In this document: piece after piece, positions 10,028 to 21,664 of the stretch
Numbering within the stretch: the first letter of the stretch is position 1
Layout of the letters: every line of letters starts with the position of its first letter
Assembly (NCBI GenBank): GCA_036507285.1
Contig: CM071840.1
Coordinates: forward strand, 35,937,630 to 36,001,629
DNA length: 64,000 nucleotides
DNA from: Trichosanthes cucumerina
Taxonomy: Eukaryota; Streptophyta; Magnoliopsida; Cucurbitales; Cucurbitaceae
Direction: 5' to 3'
Program-made: the position numbers and the translations under genes
Notes under the pieces: generated by a model
Seen by the model: the letters and a program-made list of their open reading frames with translations, nothing else
What the model was told of the DNA's origin: nothing
Databases searched by the model: none

Positions 10028-11015
10028 GGTGTTGTACGTGGATGATATCCTTCTCATTGGGAATGAGGTAGGATTTCTTACTGACGTAAAGAAATGGCTA
10101 GCTTTGCAATTCCAAATGAAAGATTTGGGAGAAGCTCAATATGTTCTAGGTATCCAGATTGTCTGGAACCGGAAGAACAGAACGTTGGCCATGTCTTAGG
10201 CGTCTTATATTGACAAGATATTGTCTAGATATAAGATGCAGAACTCCAAGAAGGGCTTGCTTCCTTTCAGGCATGAGGTTCACCTGTCTAAGGATCAATG
10301 TCCTAAGACTTCTTAAGAGGTTGAGGATATGAGACAGATCCCCTATACTTAAGCTGTAGGGAGCCTGATGTATGCCATGTTGTGTACTAGGCCCGACATC
10401 TGTTATGTAGTAGGGATTGTCAGTAGGTATCAATCAAATCCAGGATTAGATCACTAGACAGCCATAAACGCAATCCTCAAGTATCTTACGAGAACGAGGA
10501 ACTACAGCTTATTGTATGGCAGTGGGGATTTGATCCTTACGGGATACACAAACTCTGACTTTTAGACCGATAAGGATTCTAGGAAATCCACTTCGGGGTC
10601 AGCCTTCATTCTGAATGGAGGAGTTGTGGTATGGCGAAGCATCAATGAGGGATGCATCGCTGATTCCACTATGGAAGCAGAGTACGTTGCGGCTCGTGAA
10701 GCTGCAAAGGAAGCTGTTTGGCTTAGGAAGTTCATGACAGATTTGGAAGTTGTTCCAAATATGAACTTTTCGACCACGTTATTTTGTGACAACAGTGGTG
10801 TTGTAGCCAACTCCATATAGCCTCGAAGCCATAAGAGTGGCAAACACATTGAGTGGAAGTATCACCTGATACGGGAGATTGTGCACCGCGGCGACGTGAC
10901 AGTAACGCAGATAACGTCGGAGCACAATGTTGCTGATCCATTTACAAAGCTCCTCACGGCTAAGGTGTTTGAGGGCCACCTAAATAGTCTAGGTCTTCGA
11001 GTACTTCCTGACTAG
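10028..11015 (+). pseudogene. Copia B RT end and RNase H
   Basis: Starts at the catalytic motif (LYVDDILLIGNEVGFL) right after the gag fragment, continues through KKGLLPFRHEVHLSKDQCPK and AVGSLMYAMLCTRPDICYVVG, then RNase H with ADSTMEAEYVAAREAAKEA and LFCDNSGVVANS, ending at TAG 11013-11015. At least six in-frame stops are visible, most at former Gln or Trp codons (for example 10197, 10313, 10455 and 10561), a C-to-T/G-to-A pattern. Non-functional. Confidence 0.86.
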
Positions 11016-11106
11016 GGCAAGTGGGAGAATTGTAAACGGGTATTTAATGCTCTAGTTTATTGTATTACTTTGTTGTAATCTATTGTACATTTGAGAAATG
11101 TATTTG

Positions 11107-11111
11107 CTCCA
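11107..11111. repeat. Athila target-site duplication, left (CTCCA)
   Basis: CTCCA directly before the 5' LTR; the identical 5-mer is at 23114-23118 directly after the 3' LTR. Confidence 0.95.
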
Positions 11112-12555
11112 TGTTAGCTCTTAGAATGAGAGCTAAGATTGAGCTTTTATTGTGATTATTCCTTGGTATTTTGATATTTCTTGACTATTCTAACCCCTTG
11201 ATTAGGTATTTTTGTGTGTTAATATTTACAATTTACTTTTAAAGTACCTTGAAGCCATTGAAGTACTTTTAATTGCTGAATTTTGTCAATATTGGCCATG
11301 TCTTTAGGAGTGTTTGAGAAGATGGTGTTTTGAAGTGCTGAAGGTCTGCTAAGAGATGCTGTAACTTTGAAATTGCTGAAGGATAAAGATTGCTGGAGCT
11401 CCATTCTGATATCAGATGCAAAATTCACACATGGACAGAATTCATTAATTAAGCTGGACAGAAACTGCCCTATCAGCTGTTGTGAGCCAATCAGAGGCCT
11501 TCATGTCAATTCCTATTGTCCATTCAACCCTTAATTCGAGGTGGATGCGGTATAAATGCCTGGTGTGGTCGTTTTTGGAAAGGGGGGGCGTAAGCAAGAG
11601 GAAAAAAAGGGAGAACCCGATTGGGAAGAAGACAAGAGGCAAATCTTTAGCAAGCTAAATTGGGGAAGCTTTCTCCTTCTGGAAAGAGGCTGGGGTAGAC
11701 CGAGGAAGACTTGGGAAACTTCACCCATCTGTTCATTCCTTCATTCCCTTGCTCTTTACTCTTCTATTTTGTAACTAAGACCATTTTAAGTATGTTTAAC
11801 ACTAGTTTTACTGTTTTATTGTTGCCCTCTCTTTTAACCATGAACTAACCACCCTTGGGGTGGGGATTAGGAGACTTTATGTAGATGCAACTTTAATGAA
11901 AGAGTAATTTGCTGCAATCTCACTCTTGTGCCTTGTGATTTTACTGCTTAACTAAGGTTTGTTTGCCATCTCATCTTAGTATTGTTTATTCCAACTTGGG
12001 AAAGGGAAGAATAAACCGATTTCAAGGCATGACACTAGTTCTTATTAAGAGATTTACTTCTCTCAGGTGATTGAGGAGTCTAGGGATAGTCACTCACCTA
12101 GTGTTAACAGTTAGGAGCTAATTTAAGGGTGTTTAATGGAAATTAAGTGCCTAAATCGCGAGGAAATCTAGAAAGATTCCGTGAGTTATACTGTTTTGAG
12201 CTCTGGTGCAGTTTTGAGCTCTAGCATTAAGATAGCTGAAGCATAATTTCGTCCCTAATCCTATACCCTTTTTACTGTTTTTGTTAAACTTGAGTTGCTG
12301 CTGCCTTAATATTTTTAATCCTCTTCTGCATTACTTTAGCATTTCAATTGTTACTTTTAATTCCTAATTCCAATACTCAATTCATTTATGTTGGTTCCCC
12401 TTTACTCACTAAGAACAACTCAACTTTGTGAACTTCCTACAACTAATCCCTGAGGAGACGATTAAAATACTTATCACTTGCTGCTTAGATTGTGTATGCT
12501 TGCACAGTTTAGGAGTGCTTTCTTGATAATTTTATACAACCCTTTTAAGCAAACA
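11112..12555 (+). repeat. Athila 5' LTR
   Basis: From TGTTAGCTCTTAGAATGAG to TTTTAAGCAAACA. It carries a TATAAAT box at 11551-11557 after GGATGCGG, and the conserved 3' part CCCTGAGGAGACGATTAAAA...GTATGCTTGCACAGTTT. It is closely similar to 21665-23113 except for a divergent patch at ~11449-11490 that is rich in CAG/CTG. Short reading frames inside are not genes. Confidence 0.95.
11551..11557 (+). promoter_or_regulatory. Athila LTR TATA box
   Basis: TATAAAT within GGATGCGGTATAAATGCC, repeated in the 3' LTR at 22107-22113. It is the likely RNA polymerase II start region of the element. Confidence 0.65.
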
Positions 12556-12561
12556 AGTTTT

Positions 12562-12579
12562 TGGCGCCGTTGCCGGGGA
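12562..12579 (+). other. Athila primer-binding site (Asp tRNA)
   Basis: TGGCGCCGTTGCCGGGGA, six bases after the LTR end. This is the well-known Asp-tRNA primer site of Athila/Tat elements. Confidence 0.95.
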
Positions 12580-12681
12580 TTAGTTGATTTTTACTTTGCT
12601 TGAGTTGTTTCTAGTGATTTTTGAGCTGAAAGAAAGGTCTAACTAAGGTGTTTCTCTGTTTTTCAGGTGCTGTAATTGTGC

Positions 12682-14337
12682 ATGAATGATTTCCCAGGTT
12701 TAAAATTTTTCTTAGATCCTGAACCTGAGAGAACATTTCATAGAAGAAGGAGGATTGAAAAGGAAAGAATGGCAGATTTTCGTGGAGGTCCTGTAGATCC
12801 TAATAATCCTCAGAATAACCCTGGAAACCAACCACACGGCCAAGGAGGCTTTAGACCACCTTTAGTTGAACCCCAAGCTATGGTCCCTGCCAATGTTATT
12901 GTCTTAGCAGATGACAGGGAGAGAGCTATTAGAACTTATGCCAATCCCTTAGTTGAAGAGCTAAATCTTGGGATCATTAGGCCAGAAATCGAAGCCCTAA
13001 CGTTTGAGCTTAAACCTGTCATGTTCCAAATGCTTCAAACCATAGGACAGTTTCATGGACTATCATCTGAAGATCCTCACCTGCATTTGAAGTCTTTCCT
13101 AGGGGTTAGTGATTCTTTCAAACTGCCAGGAGTGCCTAAGGATGCCCTAAGGTTGAGTTTGTTCCCTTACTCCCTTAGAGATGCAGCCAAGACATGGTTG
13201 AATACACTTCCTCCTAGGGCAGTTGACTCATGGAACACCCTTGCTGAAAAATGCCTTATTAAGTATTTTCCGCCAACTAGGAATGCTAAGTTTAGAAATG
13301 AAATTGTGTCTTTTCAGCAGTTGGATGATGATTCCTTAAGCGAGGCCTGGGAGAGATTTAAGGACTTGCTTAGGAAGTGTCCTCATCATGGACTCCCCCA
13401 TTGTATTCAAATGGAGATATTTTACAATGGGTTGAACTCAGACACTAAACAAGTTGTTGATGCTTCGGCAAATGGGGCTCTTTTGTCAAGGACCTATAAT
13501 GAAGCATTTGAGATACTGGAAGGAATATCTTCAAACAATTGTCAGTGGGCTGATTCAAGGAGCTCCCAAGGTAAAAAGATCAAGGGCATGTTGGAGTTAG
13601 ATGCTTTAACCGCTCTAAATGCACAAATGGCATCAATGGCCAATATGCTGAAAAACCTAACCATGGGAAACGCAGCCCAGATTTCCCCTAATGTTTAGAA
13701 TGCAGCCGTGGTACACCAAGTAGTAAGTTCTGAGTCATGTGTTTATTATGGCGAAGGACATACATTTGAATGTTGTCCTAGTAATCCGGCCTCAATTTAC
13801 TATGTTGGGAACCAAGGTACTCAAAGGAACAATCCTTATTCTAATACCTATAACCCAGGCTGGAGAAATCACCCTAACTTTGCTTGCGGAGGTCAAGGAA
13901 GCAATTCTCAAGCCCCTCAAGTGCAACAAAAGATGAATTATCCACCAGGTTTTGGGCATCAGAATCAGCAGGCCTATGGAAATCAGCAACCAATGCTCCA
14001 GCATCAGAGGGAAGTAGCAGCCCCACAACATATTCCAGGTACTTCTCTTGAAAGTTTGCTGAATGAGTATATGGCTAAGAATGATGCTGTTATTCAAGGA
14101 CAGCAAGCTGTTATTCAAAGTCAGCAAGCTTCGATGAGAAGCTTTGAAGTGCAATTGGGACAACTTGCTAATGAAATAAGATCTCGGCCTCAAGATAAGC
14201 TTCCTGCAGATACTGAACTCCCAAAAAGGGAAGGGAAGGAGCAAGTGCAAGCTATAGAGCTAAGGAGTGGAAAACCTTTAGCTAAGCCTGAGGAAATCAG
14301 TAAGAAGAAACAAAAAGAGAAGGATTTTGCAGTATAA
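12682..14337 (+). pseudogene. Athila gag
   Basis: First ATG of the frame at 12682 (MNDFPGLKFFLDPEPERTF); an internal ATG at 12769 is an alternative. The retrotransposon gag domain spans about residues 85-270: ELKPVMFQMLQTIGQFHG, DPHLHLKSFLGVSDSFKLPG, LFPYSLRDAAKTWLNTLPP, LAEKCLIKYFPPTRNAKFRN, LIRKC-like FKDLLRKCPHHGLPHCIQME. A TAG at 13696-13698 interrupts it. In the same frame a zinc-finger-like stretch follows (CVYYGEGHTFECCPSN), then a Gln/Asn-rich region and repeated VIQGQQAVIQSQQ, up to TAA 14335-14337, which is also a nonsense change because the frame goes on into protease. It would form the capsid. Confidence 0.9.
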
Positions 14338-15480
14338 GTTGAGGAAGAGAAAAAAGAGGAGCGGATGAAACCTAATGAAGTAGAGAGTGAGGAAATTGAA
14401 GAGCTACCAAGAGCACAACCTTCAGAGCCACCTGGATGCATACGTATTACCACTCCACCTTTTCCACAGAGGTTGAAGAAAAAGAAGAAAAATGAAGTCC
14501 ATTTTGAGAAATTCATGGATATTCTCAAGGAAATTCATATAAACATCCCTTTGGTAGATGCCCTAAAACAAAATCCTAACTATATGAAGTTTCTTAAGGA
14601 CGTCCTATCTGAAAGGGAGAAATTTGAGGAGTTCAAGGTAGTGTCTCTGAATGAAGAATGTAGTGCCATGCTAAGAAGAAGGATTCCTAGTAAAGAGAAG
14701 GACCCAGGTGCTTTCACTATACCGGTGTCCATAGGAGGACAACAGCTAGGAAGGGCCCTTTGTGACTTAGGTGCAAGCATAAACCTAATGCCATTGTCGA
14801 TTTACAAGAAATTTGGTATAGGCGAAGCTAGGCCCACTACTGTCACATTACAACTCGCGGATAGATCCATTACTCACCCTGAAGGTAAGATTGAAGATAT
14901 TTTGGTTCAAGTGGGTAAATTCATATTCCCTGCTGATTTCATTATTCTGGACTATGAGGCAGATAGTGAGGTACCTATAATTCTAGGAAGACCTTTTCTT
15001 AAGACTGGAAGGATAGTTGTTGATGTCTATGAAGGAACAATCACTCTAAAAATGAATGACCAAAAGATTGAGTTCAGTATCTATGACACAATGAAACATC
15101 CTACAGACGTTGAAAACTGTTTTGTTCTTAACATGCTGGAGGAAATTGTTGATGAATCCATTGAACAAGAATTGTTGGAGCATCACATTCAGGGCTTGGG
15201 GCAGATTACAGGTGAGGAATTGAATGCTTATGAGCTAAGAGAAGAGCGTGAGGTGGTTGCAGAATTAAGTAATTGCCAAAGGGTTTTTGAGTCCCTAGAA
15301 CTGGGTGAACGGAAAACACCACCTATGCAACCGTCCATTGAAATACCACTTACTTTGGATTTAAAGCCGTTGCCAATGCACTTGAAATATGCCTTCCTTG
15401 GAGAATGTCGAACTCTTCCCATAATTGTCTCAGCAGGTTTAATGCCTAAGGATGAAGAAGCTGCGCTTAAAGCTCATTAA
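14338..15480 (+). pseudogene. Athila protease
   Basis: Same frame as gag. After an acidic linker and a Lys run comes a segment with LVDALKQNPNYMKFLKDVLS, then the aspartic protease: GAFTIPVSIGGQQLGRALCD, with the catalytic triplet seen as DLGAS (the usual form is D-[ST]-G-A, so the active-site neighbour is Leu), LPLSIYKKFG-type helix, FPADFIILDYEAD and VPIILGRPFLKTG. The frame ends at 15480 in the linker to RT, where a frameshift moves the reading to the next frame. It would cleave the polyprotein. Confidence 0.88.
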
Positions 15481-16218
15481 GACTGACATAAAGAAGGCTA
15501 TTGGGTGGGCGTTAGCTGATATTAAGGGTATAAGTCCCTCCTTCTGCATGCACAAAATAAATTTGGAGGATGGACACTTAAAATCTATTGAGCAGCAGAG
15601 AAGGCTTAATCCAACCATGAAAGATGTTGTCAAGAAGGAGGTGATTAAGTGGTTAGATGCAGGAATCATATACCCTATAGTGAGAAATAAGCCTGGTCAT
15701 ACATGCAATGTGTGCCGAAAAAGGGTTGGATGACAGTTGTGGCAAATGAAGCAAATGAATTGATCCCGACTAGGACAGTGACTGGATGGAGGGTCTGCAT
15801 GGACTATAGGAGACTTAATAAGGCCACCCGTAGGGATCATTTCCCTCTACCCTTCATTGACCAACTGCTAGATAGGTTAGCCGGCCAAGCGTACAACTGC
15901 TTTTTGGATGGGTATAGTGGTTATAATCAAATTACAATAGCTCATCAAGATCAAGAAAAAACCACTTTTACCTGTCCTTATGGGACTTTTGCGTTTAGGA
16001 GAATGCCCTTTGGTCTTTGCAATGCCCCTGCAACCTTTCAGAGGTGTATGATGGCCATTTTTGCTGATTTAGTGGAGAATGTCATGGAAATATTCATGGA
16101 TGATTTTTCAGTTTTCGGTGAATCATTCGAGAGTTGCTTGGACAATTTAGGGAAGGTGTTGACAAGGTGTGAAGAGGCTAATTTGGTTTTGTATTGGGAA
16201 AGTGTCAATTTATGGTGA
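15452..16218 (+). pseudogene. Athila reverse transcriptase
   Basis: Begins in the linker (KKAIGWALADIKGISPSFCM), shifts frame near 15700, then RT proper: VPKKGWMTVVANEANELIPT, GWRVCMDYRRLNKATRRDHF, PLPFIDQLLDRLAGQ, FLDGYSGYNQI, FAFRRMPFGLCNAPATFQRC, and the catalytic box FMDD near 16094-16110. A one-base loss in an A run at ~16198-16202 moves the reading to a third frame, where RT continues (FMVKEAIVLGHKIS). Catalytic Asp residues are kept; the frameshifts are what disable it. Confidence 0.92.
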
Positions 16219-18248
16219 AGGAAGCCATCGTTTTAGGCCACAAAATTTCAAGAAAAGCCATTGAGGTGGATAGAAAAAAGGTAGAAATCATTGAAAAACT
16301 GGAACCTCCAACGTTAGTTAAGGGAATTATGAGTTTTTTAGGACATGCTGGTTTTTATAGGCGGTTTATTAAGGATTTATCTAAGATATCCAAGCCTCTG
16401 TGTGCTTTTTTGGAAGCCAATAGACCTTTTGAGTTTAACTCTGAATGTTTGGCTGCATTCGTAACTTTGAAAAGAGCTTTGGTTATAGCCCCCGTTATGA
16501 GAGGACCTAATTGGGACTTACCTTTTGCAGTGATGACTGATGCAAGTGACTATGGAGTAGGAGCCTTGTTAGGGCAAAAGTACGAGAAGCTACTTCACCC
16601 TGTGTATTATGCTAGTAGAACTCTCAATGAAGCCCAACTAAACTACACCACTACAGAGAAAGAATTGTTAGCTGTAGTTTTTGCATTGGAAAAATTTCGA
16701 GCTTATTTGGTGGGTTCCACAGTCACTATCTTTACAAATCATGCAGCTATAAAATATTTATTGGCAAAGAAAGAGGCCAAGCCAAGGTTGGTGCGATGGG
16801 TGTTGTTGCTTCAAGAATTCGATATTGTCATAATTGATAGGAAAGGCTCAGAAAACCAGGTAGCAGACCATCTCTCTAGACTGACACCAGCACCATCACT
16901 GCCATCACAATCTGTAATCAAAGATGAGTTTCCTGATGAACAACTGCTAACAGTAGCTCAAGTGCAAGAAATTGGAACCCCTTGGTTTGCAGATTTTGCT
17001 AATTATGCAGCCAGTGGCATCCTACCTTTAGACATGCCGGGGCAGTCATTGAAACGTTTCATTCATGATGCTAGGACTTATTTTTGGGATGAGCCTTACC
17101 TTTATAAACAATGTGCTGATGGATTATTGAGAAGATGTGTCACTGAAGCTGAAATTACTTCCATTTTACAACATTGCCACACTTCACCCTATGGAGGACG
17201 CTTTGGTGGCCAACGGACAGCCGCCAAGGTTTTTCAATCTGGTTACTATTGGCCTTCTATTTTTAAGGATGCACATTTGTTCAGTAAGGTCTGTGATAAG
17301 TGTCAAAGAAGAGGAAATATAGGAAGGAGGGATGAGTTACCCCTCTCCTACATTCTGGAAGTTGAGCTATTTGATGTTTGGGGCATTGATTTTATGGGCC
17401 CTTTTCCCCCCTCTAATGGAAATATATATATTTTGGTGGTTGTTGACTATGTCTCTAAATGGATTGAAGCAATAGCCTGCCCGGTGAATGATGCCAAGAC
17501 AGTCATGCGTTTTTTACATAAGCATATCTTCACTAGGTTTGGAACTCCTCGAGCCTTAATTAGTGATGAAGGCTCTCATTTTGTGAATAAAGCCATGATT
17601 GCACTCTTAGGTAAATATAATGTCAAACACAAGATCTCAACTCCATACCACCCGCAGGCCAATGGGCAAGCCGAAATCTCTAATAGGGAAATCAAGAAGA
17701 TTCTGGAAAAAGTAGTAAATCCTATTAGGAAGGATTGGTCCTTTCGGCTAGAAGACTCTTTGTGGGCCTATAGAACAGCTTTTAAAACCCCCTTGGGCAT
17801 ATCTCCTTATAGGCTGGTTTATGGAAAGGCCTGCCACTTACCTCTTGAGCTTGAGCACAAGGCATTTTGGGCCCTGAAGGAGCTTAATCTGGATCAATCC
17901 ACCGCTGGAGCTTTCAGGTTGCTTCAGCTTAATGATTTGGAGGAGTTCAGATTATTTTCCTATGAAAATGCTAAGTTGTACAAAGAGAAGGTTAACCTGT
18001 GGCACGATAGGAAAATTGTGCACAAACATTTTGAAAAGGGAGAGAAGGTGTTGTTGTTTAACTCCAGGTTGAAATTATTTCCTGGCAAATTAAAATCCAA
18101 ATGGTCGGGTCCCTTTACCATTATGGAGGTGTTTCCCCATGGTGCTGTTATGCTTTAAGATGAGAGGAATGAACGAGACTTCAAGTTTAATGGTCAGAGA
18201 TTGAAACATTATTGGGGGGAAGAATTCCAAAGAAACATAGCCTCCTAG
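16194..18248 (+). pseudogene. Athila RNase H and integrase
   Basis: Long open frame to 18155. RT thumb/connection (FLGHAGFYRRFIKDLSKI), RNase H (FAVMTDASDYGVGALLGQ, TTTEKELLAVVFALEKFRAY, DHLSRL), then integrase: zinc region with CHTSPYGGRFGG and CDKCQRRG (the usual second His appears replaced), catalytic core with GIDFMGPF, ISDEGSHFVN and QAEISNREIKKILE, so D, D and E are all present, and the C-terminal LKSKWSGPFTIMEVFPHGAV. TAA at 18156-18158 is premature: the same frame continues 30 codons with FNGQRLKHYWG to TAG 18246-18248, the usual Athila C-terminus. This is the best preserved enzyme region of the element. Confidence 0.93.
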
Positions 18249-18852
18249 AGGCTAGCTGATAATTAACCTTGTTCTCCAGCGCATTTTAATAATTGGGAGT
18301 GCATGTCCATGATCAACCTGCCTCCCATTTTCTTGTCTTTCTTTCGAACAGTTTGTTTCTCTTTTATTTGTTTTAGTTTCATTTCATTACTTAATTTCCT
18401 TGTTTTTCTTTTTTCTTCTTTCAGTCTTCTATCGGTAACGTAGTTAAGAGGTTATTTAATACCAGCTCGGGCATTAGGTTCTAATGCACGACAGCTGAAG
18501 CACACTGCTGCTAGTTCTCATAGAAAGCAATTGTCATTTTTGGGAATTGCAGGCATCCTCGTTGCTGGAGCTTTTACTGTGACGTTGACAACACTGGAAA
18601 AAGGGAAAGGAATCTAAATTGTGTCAGACCTGTCTCCTCGATAATAAATGAAGTCTGCAAGTAGTTGGCTAAAATACAAATTAAGAGATTTGAGTTGATT
18701 TGGCCGAACTCTCCGCGAATGCGCCACGTAGACCTTTGCTCGAGGATTGGAGTCTTCAAATTGCCCAGCTGACTACGAGTTCTTCATCTGCCAAGAAGCA
18801 TCTTGCTTGCTTTTGTCTCTGTATTCAGAGTTGCTGCGTGAATTTCCTTCCC
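18249..18852 (+). other. Athila pol-ORF3 spacer
   Basis: About 600 bp with a pyrimidine-rich run (CTTTTATTTG...TTTTTCTTTTTTCTTCTTTC near 18360-18425) and no supported gene. Athila elements express the third frame from a spliced or separate RNA in some species; the CT-rich run followed by CAG-type sites could be a splice acceptor, which is inference. Confidence 0.5.
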
Positions 18853-20221
18853 ATGGCTATTAAAAGAGCTAAGTTCAGGAAAGCTAAAGCGATAGCCGCA
18901 GTTGAAGCATCCGACGACCAAGTGCAGAGTGAACCTACCCCTGTTCTAATGCCTCCCCCTCCTCAACCGAAGGCTTCTAAGCAGTCCAAATCAAGCGGCA
19001 AAAAGAAGAGTGTTGTAGCCACGAAGCCAGCTGAAGAACCAATTGTGGAGTCTATCCCGCAGTTAGCTGGAGAAGACATTGCTGAAGAAGTGCCCGTCAA
19101 ATCGCCCGAGCCTTCCACCCCTCAAAGGAAGCCCTCCAAAAGGAAGGAGCAAACCTCCCATGCCCGCTCCAACCAGTCTCCACCACGTTTCATCACTGAG
19201 CACGCTAGAGAGCGGTTTGTCATATTACAATCCAAGGAGCTTTTCTTAGAAAGAGGTTTTGTTGCTCCATTTGCCGACCTTCCTCATTTTATTAAGGCCA
19301 ACATCATTAATTATGGGTGGACTTTTTTCTATCAACCACCGGAACCAGCTGTTGGTTCTTTGGTAAGGGAGTTCTATGCCAACTTTGAGGACACAGGTGA
19401 GTTTCGCGTTATCATTCGTGGAAAATCAGTGGATTGGTCTCCTGAAGCAATCAACAAACTCTATGAGCTACCCGATATCCCTCAGGGCCAACTATAATGC
19501 TATGGTGTTGAATCCTTCTTCCACTCATCTGAATGCAGCCCTGCGACTGATAGGTTTGAAGGGTGCTCGATGGATGGTCTCAGCCACTGGTTTCAAGTCT
19601 TTTAAAGCAGCATATTTAACTGATGAGGCGAATGTGTGGCTTTCCTTCCTCAAGAATAGGCTACTTCCAACAACACATGACTCCATTGTCGCAACCGAGC
19701 GTATGTTGCTGACATATGCGATTTTGAAGGTTCTGAGCATTGATGTGGGGCGAATCATTGCAGAGGAAATTCGGACTCACGCCAAGAAAACTGCTGGCAA
19801 ACTCCTTTTCCCTAACACTATCACTAAGCTTCGTCTGACTGCAGGTGTCGATGTTGATCCTTCTGAGAACCGGCTGACTGATCCCACTCTGTTTGATAAT
19901 GCTGCTATTGAGAGGTTGCGTCGACTAGATCACAAGGGGAAAGGTGGTCTAGCTGTGGGGCTCACTAAACTCCTCGAGCAGCAAGAGATCATGCTGCAGC
20001 AAATGGAATACTCTAGCGCCCACCAATTAGCATACTGGCATTATGCAAAGGACAGAGACAATGCTTTCAAGGACGCGCTGATCGCCAACTTCCCTGCTCC
20101 ATATCCTGCTTTTGCTACTTTCCCAGAGACTGTTTTAAGGAAGAGGAACTTCCAGATCGAATCCCTGGAGATGAAGACTGATCCAACAGGGAAGTTCTGC
20201 TCTTTTTGTTCGGCTGGTTGA
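18853..20221 (+). pseudogene. Athila third reading frame (env-position, plant-transposon-protein domain)
   Basis: Start chosen at ATG 18853 (MAIKRAKFRKAKAIAA), because the frame upstream has only non-ATG starts. N-terminal ~110 residues are Pro/Lys/Ser-rich and likely disordered. Then comes RFITEHARERFVILQSKELF, FLERGFVAPFADLP, NYGWTFFYQPPEPAVGSLVR, EFYANF and VDWSPEAINKLYELPD. A frameshift at ~19480-19495 follows, and the domain goes on in the next frame with ALRLIGLKGARWMVSATG, LLPTTHDSIVATERMLLTY, VGRIIAEEIRTHA and a Gln-rich helix, ending near 20221. This matches what I know as the 'putative plant transposon protein' domain found after pol in Athila elements. I see no clear signal peptide or transmembrane span, so an envelope role is not supported by the sequence. 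Function unknown. Confidence 0.8.
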
Positions 20222-21651
20222 TTTCTCTTGGTAGTTAGCATGTTGTGTTTTTCGTTTTCATTCTGACCTAGGTGTACTTGTCTTTTCGTTGCTTTGTCGA
20301 TCTTTGGTAGGAAGTGTGCTCTGCAATTCATGTCTTCTTTTGTGATTGATTAGGTGGCTGTTTATTGTGCAATCTCTTAAAAAAAAAAAAACAAGAAAAT
20401 CCCTCTCTATCTCCATATCTGTATCTTAAGGTTGGTGTGCTTGCCACCGTAGTTGCAATGAAACTAATGGTTTGACTTGTGTGTTCCATTTCTTTTTTTT
20501 CACTTCTGATGAGTTTAGTTGTGCCCAATGGTTTGCTATAATCCTTTTAATGTAACACTATGCGTGTAGCAGCTTTATGGTGCCCGTAGCTTGCTATCCA
20601 CCAACTCTTGAGAGTTTGCTCCCTTAAGCTTAGATTAAAGAGTTTGGATGCTCATTACCTTTAGTTTTTTTTTTTTTACAGAAAGCTAACTAAGTTTGGG
20701 GGGACTTTCCCTTGTTTCTTTACTCATTGGGGACAATGAGCACTTGAAGTTTGGGGGTAATACTCCCCAGTAATAAAAGTTATCACTCCTAGGAGCATTC
20801 CTCTTCTTTTTAGGACTCATGCCTCCTCTTTTAAAAAAAAATGAAAAACAAATGAAGTTGAAAGTTATTCCTCTATCCAAGTTACTTATTAGACCAGAGT
20901 TGGACATGACACCCATGCTCATCTTTAAGTTGAACAGTAATAAAGGGATATGAATATGCCTAGGCAACCCAATGTAGTAGCAAGGCTCGTCGTTAGGTAA
21001 CCTTCATCACAAATGTTGGTACCTAAATCAAAGGTTTTGTTTACAAAAAGGGTTCTCCCTAACTTCTTTAGTGAAATAAGTTCTTTTAAAAAAAAAAAAG
21101 AAAAAAAAAAGGAAAGTGAAGTCTAGTATAAAGTTCTCGTTGCTTAGGTGAGTTGCATCATCAATGTAGCCATTCTAAGAACTAAGGAGAAGTTTATGTT
21201 AGGGTGAGTGGTTAGGAGAAACCTAAGGGAATGAATGTTTGCCTACTTAAGCATAAGGATAGCTTTGTAGGATTCTTAGGAGTGATAGCTCTTGTTGCTG
21301 TTAAAAAAAAAGAGAGAAAAATGCTTCGTTGAAAGAAAACTAAGGGCAGTAGAACTCATTCTTCTTTTTGTGAGTTTATGGGGTGCATAGTGAATTCAAA
21401 GATGGATTAACTGCTAGTCGAGTTGTGGGGTTGTTTGTGAAGCTTGCTACTTTTGATCTGAAAGAAAAACAAATTGATTATGGCAAACCTTGTGAAGGCT
21501 AAGCTTCGATGAATTTTTGTAAGAAAAAAAATATCAGTAACTACTTGTTTCATTCGACTAATTGAATCAATTTTTCTTGTGCACATTGGTAGTTGTTACT
21601 TCTTGGTGGGATTAGAATGTTTAAGCATTACTAAGGGACGAGTAATGATTT
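20222..21651 (+). other. Athila 3' non-coding region
   Basis: About 1.4 kb without a supported gene. It contains homopolymer runs (A near 20379 and 21083-21110, T near 20665) and two extra polypurine-like motifs, AAGTTTGGGGGG at 20692-20703 and AAGTTTGGGGG at 20747-20757, besides the true tract before the LTR. GGGGACAATGAGCAC near 20729 is typical of Athila tails. Confidence 0.7.
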
Positions 21652-21664
21652 AAGTTTGGGGGTT
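21652..21664 (+). other. Athila polypurine tract
   Basis: AAGTTTGGGGGTT immediately before the 3' LTR (TGTTAGCTC at 21665). It is the plus-strand primer. Confidence 0.88.

Noticed and set aside
18853..20221. True retroviral envelope gene in Athila
   Set aside because: Position fits, but no signal peptide, cleavage site or transmembrane segment is visible, and the domain matches a different plant protein family.
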